Of a stretch of 64,000 nt of DNA, positions 17,983 through 27,735 are shown one piece after another. Source of the stretch: Euzebya rosea (GTDB lineage: Bacteria; Actinomycetota; Nitriliruptoria; Euzebyales; Euzebyaceae); NCBI RefSeq assembly GCF_003073135.1, contig NZ_PGDQ01000022.1, positions 1 through 64,000 on the forward strand, read 5' to 3'. The notes below the pieces were generated by a model. That model was not told the DNA's origin and searched no databases. It saw only the letters and a list, made by a program, of their open reading frames with translations. Position 1 is the stretch's first letter. Each line of letters opens with the position of its first letter. The translations under genes were made by a program, and so were the position numbers.

Positions 17983-18627
17983 GTGGAGTTCAGCCCCGGA
18001 ACCGTCGGCACCCTGCTGATCGTCGCCATCCTGGCGTCGATCGGTGCCATCGTCGTGGGCGTGATGGCCATCCAGGGCGAACGTCGCGTGCGCGCCACCT
18101 ACAGCCGGTTCGCGCGCGGACGTCGCGAGGACGTCGTCACGCTGATCGGCATGCACATCGACGAGGTGCAACGCCTGCAGCAGGTCGTCCGTCGCCACCA
18201 GTCGCAGGCCAAGCAGCTGCGCGGGCTGGTCTCGCGGACCCTCAGCCGCATCGGCACCGTCCGCTACGACGCCTTCGACGACATGGGTGGGCGGCTGTCG
18301 TTCTCCATGGCGCTGCTGGACGAGCACGGTGACGGGATGGTCATCACGGCGATGAACGGGCGCGTGCAGACCCGCACCTACGCCAAGCCCGTGCAGGGTG
18401 GATCGTCCACGCACAACCTGTCGGAGGAAGAGGTCCAGGCCATCGAGCAGGCCATGGCCAGCGGTGCCCGCCGTGTCCAGGAGGTCGTCGCCATGCTGCC
18501 GACCGAGGACGACGTCGTGCCGGCCGCAGGGGACACCCGCGTGACCGCAGTCGCCGACCAGTCCCTGGAACACGACGACGGCTGGGACGGGCACGCCGCG
18601 GACCCCGTGGGGCAGTCGCCGCAGTGA
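17983..18627 (+). CDS. DUF4446 family protein
   Basis: A 214-residue protein with one N-terminal transmembrane helix (about 8-30), a coiled-coil-like stretch (about 60-85) and the conserved RYDAFDDMGGRLSFSMALLD segment typical of DUF4446. Function is unknown in the family. It overlaps pheA by four bases (GTGA), an arrangement that implies translational coupling. The start is GTG at 17983. The C-terminal tail is acidic and probably disordered. Confidence 0.88.
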   Translation: MEFSPGTVGTLLIVAILASIGAIVVGVMAIQGERRVRATYSRFARGRREDVVTLIGMHIDEVQRLQQVVRRHQSQAKQLRGLVSRTLSRIGTVRYDAFDDMGGRLSFSMALLDEHGDGMVITAMNGRVQTRTYAKPVQGGSSTHNLSEEEVQAIEQAMASGARRVQEVVAMLPTEDDVVPAAGDTRVTAVADQSLEHDDGWDGHAADPVGQSPQ

Positions 18628-19538
18628 CCGTCGTCTTCCTCGGACCGGAGGGCACCTTCACCGCCGCCGCTGCGGAGCTCGCGGCGCCCGGCGTGCCGCG
18701 CCTGCCCATGACGACGATCCCCGAGGTCGTCCGGGCCGTCCGCAACGGTGACGCAGCGGTCGGGGTCGTGCCCATCGAGAACTCCATCGAGGGGTCGGTC
18801 AACCTGACCCTCGACACGCTGGCCTTCGGCGAGCCCGGCGTCTACATCCGTCGCGAGATCACGATCCCGATCTCGATGAACCTGCTGGCGAGGCCCGGGA
18901 GGAGACTGGAGGACATCGTCGAGCTGCGCAGCCACCCGATGGCCATCCCCCAGTGCCGCGAGTGGCTGGACGCCAACCTGCCCGACGTCCGCCTCGTGCC
19001 ATCGGCGTCCACTGCCTACGCCGCGGAGGAGGTGTCGCGCGCCGACGGGACGGTCGCGGCGCTCGGGACGGCCCTGGCCGCCGACCGCTTCGACCTCGAC
19101 GTGCTGGCCAAGGACATCCAGGACCGGGACGGCAACACCACGCGGTTCGTCGTGCTGGGCACCCGCATGTCGATGCCGACCGGGGCGGACAAGACCTCCC
19201 TCGTCATCTTCTTCGGGGAGGACCGGCCGGGTCAGCTGATGCGGGTCCTCGACGAGTTCGCGCTGCGGTCGATCAACCTGACCAAGATCGAGTCACGGCC
19301 CACCAAGCAGCAGCTGGGCGAGTACTGCATCTTCATCGACCTGGCCGGGCACGTGACCGAGGCCCGGGTCGCCGAGGCGCTGCGGTCGGTGCACCGCCAC
19401 GTCGCCGACGTGCGGATCCTCGGGACCTACCCGCGGGCCGACCGGCTGGTGGCCGAGGCCAACGGGCCGGACTCCGAGGACGCCTACGCCGAGGCGTCCC
19501 TGTGGTTCCGGACGATCATCGACCGCATCGACTCCTGA
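18624..19538 (+). CDS. pheA: Prephenate dehydratase
   Basis: A 304-residue monofunctional enzyme that converts prephenate to phenylpyruvate in phenylalanine synthesis. The opening LGPEGTFT, PIENSIEGSV, and NTTRFVVLG (catalytic TRF) motifs are all present. A C-terminal ACT domain (about 190-270, containing ESRP) is the site of feedback control by phenylalanine in the family. GTG start overlapping DUF4446. Its position near serS is common in actinobacteria. Confidence 0.95.
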   Translation: MTVVFLGPEGTFTAAAAELAAPGVPRLPMTTIPEVVRAVRNGDAAVGVVPIENSIEGSVNLTLDTLAFGEPGVYIRREITIPISMNLLARPGRRLEDIVELRSHPMAIPQCREWLDANLPDVRLVPSASTAYAAEEVSRADGTVAALGTALAADRFDLDVLAKDIQDRDGNTTRFVVLGTRMSMPTGADKTSLVIFFGEDRPGQLMRVLDEFALRSINLTKIESRPTKQQLGEYCIFIDLAGHVTEARVAEALRSVHRHVADVRILGTYPRADRLVAEANGPDSEDAYAEASLWFRTIIDRIDS

Positions 19539-19632
19539 GGTCGCGTTCTGCGTTCGGGGGCGTCCCGTCCTGCGCGGACGGACGGTGCCGCCGTGTTGTG
19601 CTGGCTCCCCAACCGGGGCAGGCTTGCGTCAC

Positions 19633-21012
19633 ATGCGTGTGAGTCGGTGTTCCGCGAGGACCCGTCCTTCCCCCCTCACAGCGCCCATCAGCTCGCTCGT
19701 CGGGACGCTCGTCGTCGCGCTCGTGGCCCTGCTGTTGCCGGGGGGCGGTCGGGACGTTGCCCATGCCCAGTCCTCCACCGAGCTCCGCGAACAGCAGGAA
19801 CAGGTCGAGGACCAGCTCGAGGGTGCACGTGACGCCGAGGCCGGCATCGCCGAGGAGCTCGAGGGTGCCGCCGAGGTCCGCCAGGAGGTCGAGGGCGAGC
19901 TCGCCGACGCCACCGCACGGGTCGACGAGGTGCTCATCGAGATCGAGCGGGTCGAGGACGAGCAGGCCGGGCTGCAGCGCGAGGTCGCGGACCTGTCGGT
20001 CGAGGCTGCGGAGACCCGCGCCTCGTTGACCACCCAGATCCGCACCCTGTACATGCAGGGCGCTGCGGAGAGCTTCATCGTCGCCCTCGACGCGCAGGCC
20101 GCCCAGGAGGTGGGGGTGCGATCCCACTACCTGGAGGCGCTGTCGCGGGGTGACCGGGCCCGGCTGGAGGTCCTGGGCAACGTGACGACCCAGCTGGAGG
20201 CCCGCGAGGCCGACCTGCTGCGGGTCACCGAGGAGCTCGATGCCCTTCGCGCCGACGCCGAGGAGGCCCAGTCCGCGCTGGACCGCGAGCTGTTCGTCGC
20301 CGCCGGCTACGAGGCGGAGGTCGCCCAGCAGCTGGCCGACGCCGAGGGCGAGGCCCGGCGGCTGGCCAACGAGGCCACCCAGCTCGCTGCTGCCGCTGCG
20401 GCGGCGGAGCAGGCGGAGGAAGAGGAACGCCAGCGCGCCATCGCCGCGGCGGAGGAAGCCGAACGCCGGGCCCAGGCGGCGGCCGCTGCCTCGGCAGCCG
20501 CGGCCGCGGAGGCCGCGCAGAACGCCAGCAGCGGCGGGTCCTCCGGGGACTCGGCCTCAGGTGGGTCCTCGAGCGGCGGATCCTCCAGCGGTGGCTCGGC
20601 ACCGGTCAGCAGCGACGGCAAGGCCTGCCCACAGGACAACCCGCGGTCGTTCACCGACACCTGGGGCGCACCGAGGTCGGGCGGGCGCAGCCACCAGGGC
20701 ACCGACATCTTCGGGGCCCGCGGCGGCAACGTGTTCGCCATCGTCGACGGGACCGTGGCCTTCACCCGGTCCGGCGGCATCGCCGGGCTCTTCCTCGGCC
20801 TGCAGGGCGACGACGGGAACCTGTACTACTACATCCACCTCCAGGACTTCGTCGCGTCGTCGGGGCAGCGCGTCAGCGCCGGACAGCTGATCGCCCACAA
20901 CGGCGACACCGGCAACGCTCGTGGTACGACTCCCCACATCCACTTCGAGCTGCACCCCGGTGGGGGAGCGGCGGTGAACCCCTATCCCCTCCTCAGGGCG
21001 GTGTGCGGCTAG
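19633..21012 (+). CDS. Secreted M23-family endopeptidase with coiled coil
   Basis: A 459-residue exported protein. A signal peptide covers about 1-46 (cleavage near AHAQ). A long coiled coil rich in Glu, Ala and Arg follows (about 47-300), then a Gly/Ser linker and a C-terminal M23 (LytM) domain. Zinc ligands are visible as HQGTD and HIHFELH, so the peptidase looks active rather than EnvC-like degenerate. It likely trims peptidoglycan cross-bridges at the cell surface. The ATG at 19633 places the signal peptide sensibly. The MscS gene begins three bases past the stop, suggesting an operon linking wall remodelling and osmotic relief. Confidence 0.88.
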   Translation: MRVSRCSARTRPSPLTAPISSLVGTLVVALVALLLPGGGRDVAHAQSSTELREQQEQVEDQLEGARDAEAGIAEELEGAAEVRQEVEGELADATARVDEVLIEIERVEDEQAGLQREVADLSVEAAETRASLTTQIRTLYMQGAAESFIVALDAQAAQEVGVRSHYLEALSRGDRARLEVLGNVTTQLEAREADLLRVTEELDALRADAEEAQSALDRELFVAAGYEAEVAQQLADAEGEARRLANEATQLAAAAAAAEQAEEEERQRAIAAAEEAERRAQAAAAASAAAAAEAAQNASSGGSSGDSASGGSSSGGSSSGGSAPVSSDGKACPQDNPRSFTDTWGAPRSGGRSHQGTDIFGARGGNVFAIVDGTVAFTRSGGIAGLFLGLQGDDGNLYYYIHLQDFVASSGQRVSAGQLIAHNGDTGNARGTTPHIHFELHPGGGAAVNPYPLLRAVCG

Positions 21013-21015
21013 ACG

Positions 21016-21957
21016 ATGAACATCTTCCTTGCCCAGTCCGAGGCCGAGGACGTCATCAGCGACGAGCTGAACAACATCCTCGAGAACGCCCCGTCGACAC
21101 CCGGCGAGGCGCTCGAGGTCATCGTCAGCAAGTTCCAGTCGCTGTGGACCGGGATGCTGCAGAGCCTGCCGATCATCATGATCGGCCTGGTCGTCTTCCT
21201 CGTGCTGTACGTCGTGGCGCGGGTCGTCAGCCGGGGCTTCGGGCACACGCTGGAGAAGACCAACGCCGACCCGGTCGTCAGCCGGCTGCTGACGCGGGTC
21301 CTCAAGACGATCCTCGTGATGGTCGCGGCCCTGTTCGCCCTGTCCACGATGGGCGTGGCCATCGGCAACGTCGTGACGTTCCTGGCTGTGCTCGGCTTCG
21401 CGGTGGGCCTGGCCGTGCAGGGGATCCTCGAGAACTTCGTGGCCGGCGTGATCCTGCTGATGCGCAAGCCGTTCCGGGCGGGTGACCAGATCATCACCGG
21501 TGACTTCGAGGGCACCGTCGACGACGTCGACTTCAGGGTGACGGCGCTGATCGGCTACGACGGCACGAGGCAGCTGATCCCCAACGGGCAGGTGTACTCC
21601 AACCCGCTGGTGAACCTCACCGGTGCGGGCAAGCGGCGCAGCACCGTCACCGTCGGCGTGGACTACCGCGACGACCACGACGAGGCCCGTGAGGTCATCC
21701 GCGCCGCGCTGGTGGGACTGGAGGGGGTCCTCGAGGACCCCGCGCCCGAGGTGCTGCTGACCGAGCTCGGCGACTCCAGCGTCAACTTCGAGGTCCGGTA
21801 CTGGACCGAGCCGAGCATCCGCTCGGTGCGCCACACCCAGGACCGGGTGCTCGCCGCAGTCAAGACTGCCGTCGAGGGCGCCGGCATGACGATCCCCTGG
21901 CCCATCCGCACCCTAGTGGTCGACGGCCCCGTGGACGTGGGGCAGCGTCCGGACTAG
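21016..21957 (+). CDS. MscS-family mechanosensitive channel
   Basis: A 313-residue protein with three membrane segments, including the pore helix VGLAVQGILENFVAGVILL (near 135-153), and a cytosolic beta domain containing RAGDQI and LIPNGQVYSNPLVN, all typical of small-conductance MscS channels that release solutes on hypo-osmotic shock. The N-terminal region before the first helix is polar and about 50 residues long. The start is three bases after the M23 gene with no clear ribosome site, so translation is probably coupled. Confidence 0.92.
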   Translation: MNIFLAQSEAEDVISDELNNILENAPSTPGEALEVIVSKFQSLWTGMLQSLPIIMIGLVVFLVLYVVARVVSRGFGHTLEKTNADPVVSRLLTRVLKTILVMVAALFALSTMGVAIGNVVTFLAVLGFAVGLAVQGILENFVAGVILLMRKPFRAGDQIITGDFEGTVDDVDFRVTALIGYDGTRQLIPNGQVYSNPLVNLTGAGKRRSTVTVGVDYRDDHDEAREVIRAALVGLEGVLEDPAPEVLLTELGDSSVNFEVRYWTEPSIRSVRHTQDRVLAAVKTAVEGAGMTIPWPIRTLVVDGPVDVGQRPD

Positions 21958-22060
21958 TCAATCGAGGGCCCCGGATACGGTCATTTCGAGGGGTGCCGCA
22001 CACCGGTCGGGCACGAGACAGTGCGTACGTCCGCAGTCGATCGTTCCCTCAGGAGCCCCC

Positions 22061-23668
22061 ATGCTTCGCCGTCCTGCCCTGCGCGTGGCCCTGCCCGCAG
22101 CCCTCCTCGTCCTGTTGCTCGTCACGACCGCCCTGCCGGGTGGTGCCCAGACCGAGCTGCCCTCGGTCGAGGACCTCCTCGGCGAGGTCGGCGAGCTCGA
22201 GGGGCTCAACGCCCTCGACCCGATCCTGAACCCCGTGTCGGAGCTGGTGCTGACGACCCTGGCCACCATCGACGACACGCTCGCGGACGCCCCGCTCGTC
22301 AACGCGCTCGCCCTCGGCGGCGACGACGCGATCGACGCAGGTGTGGCCTTCTCCCAGGCCACGTTCCCCGACGGTGCCGGCACCGCAATCCTGTCGCGAG
22401 AGGACCTCTTCGCCGACGGGTTCTCCTCCGGGGCCTTCCAGGGCGTCAACGACGCGCCGCTGCTGTTCACCGACTCCGACGACCTCGACCCGCGCACCGG
22501 CCTGGAGCTGATGCGGCTGGGCATGACCGACATCACGATCCTCGGTGGTGACCGCGCGTTGAACCCGCTGGTCGTCCAGAAGCTGGAGATCGCCGGTCTC
22601 ACCGTGACTCGCGTCGGCGGCCCGACCCGAGTGGAGACGGCCGTCGAAACCGCCCGAGCGACCAACCCCGGCGCCACCACGGCGCTGCTGGTCCGCGCCT
22701 ACCCCGACGCCGGACAGCCCGACGACCAGGCCTACGCCGACCTGCTCGCGGCCGGCCCCTACGCCGCGGAGAACGGGTGGCCGATCCTGATGACGCCGTC
22801 GGACGGCCTGCACCCGGCGACCGCCGAGTACCTGTCCAGCAGCACCATCACCGACGTCGTCATCATCGGTGGCACCGGGGCCGTGTCGCAGGCGACCGAG
22901 GACGCCGTCACGGCGCTCGGCCTGTCCGCGAGCCGTGTGGCCGGTGACAACCGCTACGCCACTGCCGTCGCCATCGCCAACGCCCGCGGCTTCACGTCGT
23001 CGGCGGATGCCGACCGCCTGATCCTGGCCGAGAGCCGTGCCCGCGACGACGTGTGGGCGCCCGGGTTCGCCGCCACCGCCCACGGCACCGAGCACGCCGC
23101 GCCGGTCCTGCTCGTGGACGGCCTGACGATCCCGGCGGAGACCCTCACCTTCGTGCTGGAGGGGATGGTCGCCAACCTCCTCGACGGCGGTCCTGCCGTG
23201 ATCTGCGCCAGCTTCGTGGACTCCCTCGCGTGCCGGGCGGTGGCGCTGCTCATGGTGGGCAACGTCGCTGGCGCGCTCGAGCTCGTCTCCGGGCTGCTGG
23301 ACATGATCGGCGGCTTGCCCATCCTCGGTGACCTGCTGACCGACCTGGGGCTGGCCGGCCTGCTGCCGGGTGTCCTGCAGAGCCTCACCGAGGCCCTCGA
23401 GCAGGCGGGTGCCACGACGGAGACCCTCGAGAACCTGCTCGGTGCGGTCGCCAGCGGCGATCCTGCCGCCGCCCAGGCAGCCCTCGAGGAGGCTGCCGGC
23501 AGCGTCGGTGAGGACGTGACCGACCTGGTCGGTGGTGCCCTCGGTGGCCTGCTCGGCGGTGGGTCCGGCGGATCCGACGGGTCGGGTGGATCCGGGGACG
23601 AGGACGGCTCGGACGGCGGCAACCCCGTCGACGACCTGCTCGGTGGCCTGCTCGGTGGCGGCAACTAG
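22061..23668 (+). CDS. Secreted CWB2-repeat protein with Gly/Ser/Asp tail
   Basis: A 535-residue exported protein. After the signal peptide (about 1-28) and a short linker come three CWB2-type repeats (about 80-350, with ILGGDRALN and VVIIGGTGAVSQ segments). The C-terminal part is a helical, hydrophobic-rich region with Gly/Leu repeats (LLGGLLGGG) and a Gly/Ser/Asp tail. Unlike the other three CWB2 proteins in the window, it has no recognisable effector domain, so it may be a structural wall protein. CAGGAG precedes the ATG. Two hairpins follow the stop. Confidence 0.85.
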   Translation: MLRRPALRVALPAALLVLLLVTTALPGGAQTELPSVEDLLGEVGELEGLNALDPILNPVSELVLTTLATIDDTLADAPLVNALALGGDDAIDAGVAFSQATFPDGAGTAILSREDLFADGFSSGAFQGVNDAPLLFTDSDDLDPRTGLELMRLGMTDITILGGDRALNPLVVQKLEIAGLTVTRVGGPTRVETAVETARATNPGATTALLVRAYPDAGQPDDQAYADLLAAGPYAAENGWPILMTPSDGLHPATAEYLSSSTITDVVIIGGTGAVSQATEDAVTALGLSASRVAGDNRYATAVAIANARGFTSSADADRLILAESRARDDVWAPGFAATAHGTEHAAPVLLVDGLTIPAETLTFVLEGMVANLLDGGPAVICASFVDSLACRAVALLMVGNVAGALELVSGLLDMIGGLPILGDLLTDLGLAGLLPGVLQSLTEALEQAGATTETLENLLGAVASGDPAAAQAALEEAAGSVGEDVTDLVGGALGGLLGGGSGGSDGSGGSGDEDGSDGGNPVDDLLGGLLGGGN

Positions 23669-23677
23669 ACACACCTT

Positions 23678-23712
23678 CCGTGACGGCCCGACCGCTGGTC
23701 CGGCCGTCACGG
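23678..23712 (+). terminator. Hairpin after CWB2 gene (first of two)
   Basis: Inverted repeat with 11-base arms CCGTGACGGCC and GGCCGTCACGG, ten bases past the stop codon. No T tract follows, as is common in high-GC actinobacteria. Confidence 0.65.
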
Positions 23713-23720
23713 TCCCACCT

Positions 23721-23757
23721 CGACGCCCCGCTCGACCGCTGGTCGGGCGGGGCGTCG
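23721..23757 (+). terminator. Hairpin between CWB2 gene and serS (second of two)
   Basis: Inverted repeat with arms CGACGCCCCGC and GCGGGGCGTCG. It lies 35 bases before serS, so it could also be part of the serS leader. Confidence 0.5.
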
Positions 23758-23791
23758 CGTTCGGTCCGGGGACCGCATACCCTCCCTCATC

Positions 23792-25066
23792 GTGATCGAC
23801 CTCAAGGCACTCCGCTCCGCCCCCGACGACTTCCGCGCACCGCTTGCCAGGCGAGGCGTCTCCTCCGAGACCATCGACCGGCTGCTGGAGATCGACGAGC
23901 AGCGCCGTGCGCTGATGACCCAGGCGCAGGACCTGCGGGCCGAGCAGAAGCAGTTCGGTCGGCGGATCGGACAGGCCACCCCGGAGGAACGTCCGGCCCT
24001 CATCGAGGAGTCGGGCACCTTCAGCGCCCGCATCGAGGCCCTGGAGACCGACGAGGCGGCACTCGAGGCCGAGCAGAACGCCATCCTGCTGACCATCCCC
24101 AACGTCCCGCACCCCGAGGCCCCCGACGGCGTCGACGACGACGATGCGGTCGAGGTCCAGCAGTTCGGCGACAAGCCGGCGTTCGACTTCGACCCCGTCG
24201 ACCACGTCGCGCTCGGTGAGGCCCTCGGCATCCTCGACATCGAGCGGGCGGTCAAGGTCTCGGGCAGCCGGTTCGCGTTCCTGCTGGGCGACGCGGTGTT
24301 CCTGGAGTTCGCCCTCGTCCGCTACGCCATGGACATCATCGCCGGGCACGGGTTCACCCCGGTCATCCCGCCCGTCCTGACGCGCGAGGAGGCGCTGTTC
24401 GGCACCGCCTTCCTGCCCGGGTCCGCCGATCAGATCTACAAGGTCCCCGAGGACGACCTGTACCTCGTCGGGACCGCCGAGGTGCCGCTGGCCGGCATGC
24501 ACATGGACGAGATCTTCGAGGCCGACCAGCTGCCGCTGCGCTACGGCGGCTTCTCCACCTGCTTCCGTCGCGAGGCCGGGACCTACGGCAAGGACACCTC
24601 CGGGATCTTCCGAGTGCACCAGTTCGACAAGGTCGAGATGTTCAGCTGGGTGACGCCGGAGGACAGCTGGGAGGAGCACGAACGGCTGCGGGCCATCCAG
24701 ACGGAGGTCCTCAGCGGCCTGGGCCTGCACGGACGCGTGGTCGACATCGCGGTGGGGGACCTGGGTGACTCCGCGGCCCGGAAGTACGACCAGGAGGTCT
24801 GGCTGCCCGGACAGGGTCGTTACCGAGAGCTGACGTCGGCATCCAACTGCACCGACTACCAGGCCCGTCGACTGAAGGCCCGGTACCGCACCGACGACGG
24901 CACCCGCACGGTGCACACCCTCAACGGGACCGCCTGCGCGGTCGGCCGCACCATCATCGCGGTCCTGGAGACCCACCAGCAGGCCGACGGGTCCATCGTG
25001 CTGCCCGAGGTACTAGTCCAAATGATGGGCAAGGAACGGCTCGTCCCCGTACGCACCCAGGGATAG
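23792..25066 (+). CDS. serS: Seryl-tRNA synthetase
   Basis: A 424-residue class II synthetase charging tRNA-Ser. The N-terminal coiled-coil arm (about 30-100) that grips the tRNA is present. Motif 2 (CFRREAGTYGKDTSGIFRVH) and motif 3 (NGTACAVGRTI) are intact. The start is GTG. Length is normal for bacteria. Confidence 0.96.
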   Translation: MIDLKALRSAPDDFRAPLARRGVSSETIDRLLEIDEQRRALMTQAQDLRAEQKQFGRRIGQATPEERPALIEESGTFSARIEALETDEAALEAEQNAILLTIPNVPHPEAPDGVDDDDAVEVQQFGDKPAFDFDPVDHVALGEALGILDIERAVKVSGSRFAFLLGDAVFLEFALVRYAMDIIAGHGFTPVIPPVLTREEALFGTAFLPGSADQIYKVPEDDLYLVGTAEVPLAGMHMDEIFEADQLPLRYGGFSTCFRREAGTYGKDTSGIFRVHQFDKVEMFSWVTPEDSWEEHERLRAIQTEVLSGLGLHGRVVDIAVGDLGDSAARKYDQEVWLPGQGRYRELTSASNCTDYQARRLKARYRTDDGTRTVHTLNGTACAVGRTIIAVLETHQQADGSIVLPEVLVQMMGKERLVPVRTQG

Positions 25067-25137
25067 CATGACAAGCAGGGCGGACTGCGGTCCGAGGGGG
25101 TGGTCTGCACAGAACATCCCCCACCTCCAGGAGCACC

Positions 25138-26565
25138 GTGACCCTGCCGCCCCCGTCCGAGTCATCCCTGGGTTGGGTCGCTCGTCAGGCCAGCCTGTCG
25201 ACCACCCCGGCAGCGTTGCTGGACGTGGTGATGCAGGGCATGGCCGTCACGGGTGTGTCGCTGGTCGACGTCAGCGACCCCGGTAGCTCGCGGACGATCG
25301 CCAGGGTCGGTGACACCGACGGCGAGCTCGAGCCGTTTCCGCTCCCGGGCTTCACCGAGACCCTGCAGGTGGGCTGGGCGAGGCGGATCGACGACCCCGA
25401 CGTGATCCAGACCCTGGTCGGCATCGTGGCGGTCAACCGGGACCGACAGCGACTGGCCGCGCGCCTGGCAGAGGTGCAGGAGCGCAGCGACACCGCCCAG
25501 GCCCTGGCCCACATGGGCGACTACGAGTGGGACATCGTCAAGGGGGCCGTGACGTGGTCCGACGAGCTGTTCCGGATCTACGGGCTCGAGCCGCAGTCGG
25601 AGACCATCACCTACGACCGGTTCATCGGGATGATCCACCCCGACGACCAGGAACGAATCCGCGCCATCCACGCCGAGGCCTACCGCACGACCGAGGCCTA
25701 CGCGATGACCGAACGGATCGTGCGCCCCGACGGTGACGTCCGGGTCCTGGAGAGCCAGGGGACCGTCGACACCGACGAACACGGCAACCCCATCCGCATG
25801 CGCGGGTCGTGCCTGGACGTCACCGTCCGCGTCCGTGCAGAGGAAGCGCTGCGCAAGAGCATCGAGGACGTCGTCCAGCTCGACATGCGGCTGCAGGAGA
25901 CCCGCCGCCGACGACGGCAGGCCGTGGAGATCAACGACAACGTCATCCAGCGGTTGACCAGCGCCCTGCTGGCCCTGGAGGCGGGCCGAGGCGAGGCCGC
26001 CGGGGAGTACCTGTCGCGCGTGCTGGCCGATGCCCGGCACATGATGGTCGACCTGCTGGACCAGGGTCACGAGCCGCTCGGCTCCGGCGACCTCGTCCGG
26101 GAGTCGGCGGCGATGCTCGAGACCCTCTTCGACGAGCCACTGCCCCCGGCCGAGCAGTCCGGGTCCGGCCGTGCCGGGGCCATCCGGGTCCTCCTCGTCG
26201 ACGACGCGCTGGACCTGCGTTTCCTCCTGCGGCTCAACCTGGAACGCGACAGCCGCTTCGTGGTCGTCGGTGAGGCCGGCGACGGGAGGGAAGCGGTCGA
26301 GCAGGCAGCAGCCCTCCAGCCCGACGTGGTGCTCCTCGACGTCGCCATGCCCGTCATGGACGGTCTCACCGCGCTGCCGTTGGTCCGGCAGGCTGCGCCG
26401 GGCTCGACCGTCATCATGCTCAGCGGTTTTGCCCGTGACCACCTGGCCGAACGAAGCCTCAGTGCAGGCGCGGCTGCCTACGTGGAGAAGGGCGAGGCCG
26501 TGGCCGACGTCGTCGGCACGATCCTCGCCCACGGGTCGACGGTGGCGCCGACGCGGTCCCCCTGA
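25138..26565 (+). CDS. PAS/receiver-domain signalling protein with degenerate histidine box
   Basis: A 475-residue cytosolic regulator. An N-terminal region (about 1-105) is GAF-like or unassigned. A PAS domain follows (about 120-230, ending in the PAC-type signature RVLESQG...MRGSCLDVT). The helical segment near 260-310 looks like a HisKA_3 dimerisation helix, but the box reads EINDNVIQRL, with Asn where the phospho-acceptor His of E-[LI]-H-D would be, and no ATPase domain is present. A receiver domain (about 350-460) has DD, the acceptor Asp in VVLLDVAMP and the conserved Lys in VEKGE. It cannot be a kinase itself; it probably receives a phosphate or senses a ligand. CAGGAG precedes the GTG. 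Confidence 0.82.
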   Translation: MTLPPPSESSLGWVARQASLSTTPAALLDVVMQGMAVTGVSLVDVSDPGSSRTIARVGDTDGELEPFPLPGFTETLQVGWARRIDDPDVIQTLVGIVAVNRDRQRLAARLAEVQERSDTAQALAHMGDYEWDIVKGAVTWSDELFRIYGLEPQSETITYDRFIGMIHPDDQERIRAIHAEAYRTTEAYAMTERIVRPDGDVRVLESQGTVDTDEHGNPIRMRGSCLDVTVRVRAEEALRKSIEDVVQLDMRLQETRRRRRQAVEINDNVIQRLTSALLALEAGRGEAAGEYLSRVLADARHMMVDLLDQGHEPLGSGDLVRESAAMLETLFDEPLPPAEQSGSGRAGAIRVLLVDDALDLRFLLRLNLERDSRFVVVGEAGDGREAVEQAAALQPDVVLLDVAMPVMDGLTALPLVRQAAPGSTVIMLSGFARDHLAERSLSAGAAAYVEKGEAVADVVGTILAHGSTVAPTRSP

Positions 26566-26577
26566 CTCGGCGGGGGC

Positions 26578-27735
26578 CTACAGGCCCATGCCGCGGCCGA
26601 TGATCTCCTTCATGATCTCCGTGGTGCCGCCGTAGATGGTCTGCACGCGGCTGTCGACGTAGGCACGGGCCACCGGGTATTCGGTCATGTAGCCGTAGCC
26701 GCCGTGCAGCTGCAGGCACCGGTCGATGGCGTTGACCTGCATCTCCGTGGTCCACCACTTCGCCATCGCGGCGTGCTCGATGGACAGCTCGCCGGCGTTG
26801 TGCAGGTCCAGGCATCGGTCCATGAACACCCGCCCGAGCTCGATCCTCGTGCGCAGCTCGGCCATGACGAAGCGGCTGTTCTGGAACGACCCGACGTTGC
26901 GTCCGAACGCCTTTCGGGAGGTGATGTAGGCGTGGGTCTCCTCGAAGATCGCCTCGGCCGCCGACACGGCGGTGCAAGCGATCGACAGTCGCTCCTGGGG
27001 CAGGTTGCCGACGAGGTAGAGGAACCCCATGCCCTCCTCGCCGAGCAGCTGGCTGGCCGGCACCCGGCAGTCGTCGAAGAACAGCTCGGAGGTGTCCTGG
27101 GCCTTCATGCCGACCTTGTCGAGGTTGCGCCCGCGGGCGAAGCCGGGGGTGTCGGCATCGACCAGCAGCAGCGACAGGCCCTTGTGGGGGTCGTCGCTGG
27201 TCCGGACCACCGTGATGACCATGTCGGCCATCTGCCCGTTGGAGATGAACGTCTTGGCGCCGTTGACCACGTAGTCCGCACCGTCGCGAACCGCCGAGGT
27301 CTTGATACCCGACAGGTCCGATCCGGTGTTGGGTTCGGTCATGGCGATGGCGGTGATGCACTCGCCGCTGACCATCCTCGGCAGGTAGCGGGCCTTCTGC
27401 TCGTCGTTGCCGTACCGCATGACGTAGGGGAGGTTGATGTCGGTGTGGACCGCGAACCCGGGGCCGGACGATCCGACGCGGACCTGCTCCTCGTTGATGA
27501 TGGCGTTGAAGCGGAAGTCGTCGACCCCGGTGCCCCCGTACTCCTCGGGGGCGGCCATGCACAGCAGCCCGGCCTCACCGGCGGCCAGCCACACGTCACG
27601 GTCGACCTGTCCTGCCGCAGCCCACTCCTCGTTGTGCGGCGCGACCTCCTTCTCCATGAACCGGCGGGCCATCTGCTGGAAGTGCAGGTGCTCCTCGTCC
27701 AGGCCGGTGCGGGGCATCCAGTTGATCGTGCTCAT
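26578..27735 (-). CDS. Acyl-CoA dehydrogenase
   Basis: A 385-residue flavoenzyme that introduces the alpha-beta double bond into an acyl-CoA. AMTEPNTGSDLSG and the C-terminal YGGTTEIMKEIIGRGM segment are characteristic. It is the second gene after a TetR regulator (four-base ATGA overlap), so one operon under that regulator is likely. Substrate chain length or branching cannot be told. The ATG at 27735 begins MSTINWMPRTGLDEEH, as in relatives; the open frame upstream is not part of it. Confidence 0.93.
   Translation of the reverse strand: MSTINWMPRTGLDEEHLHFQQMARRFMEKEVAPHNEEWAAAGQVDRDVWLAAGEAGLLCMAAPEEYGGTGVDDFRFNAIINEEQVRVGSSGPGFAVHTDINLPYVMRYGNDEQKARYLPRMVSGECITAIAMTEPNTGSDLSGIKTSAVRDGADYVVNGAKTFISNGQMADMVITVVRTSDDPHKGLSLLLVDADTPGFARGRNLDKVGMKAQDTSELFFDDCRVPASQLLGEEGMGFLYLVGNLPQERLSIACTAVSAAEAIFEETHAYITSRKAFGRNVGSFQNSRFVMAELRTRIELGRVFMDRCLDLHNAGELSIEHAAMAKWWTTEMQVNAIDRCLQLHGGYGYMTEYPVARAYVDSRVQTIYGGTTEIMKEIIGRGMGL

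Noticed and set aside
22049-24976. 975-residue antisense open frame opposite the CWB2 gene and serS
   Set aside because: Val/Gly/Asp/Arg-rich low-complexity product typical of GC-rich antisense frames.
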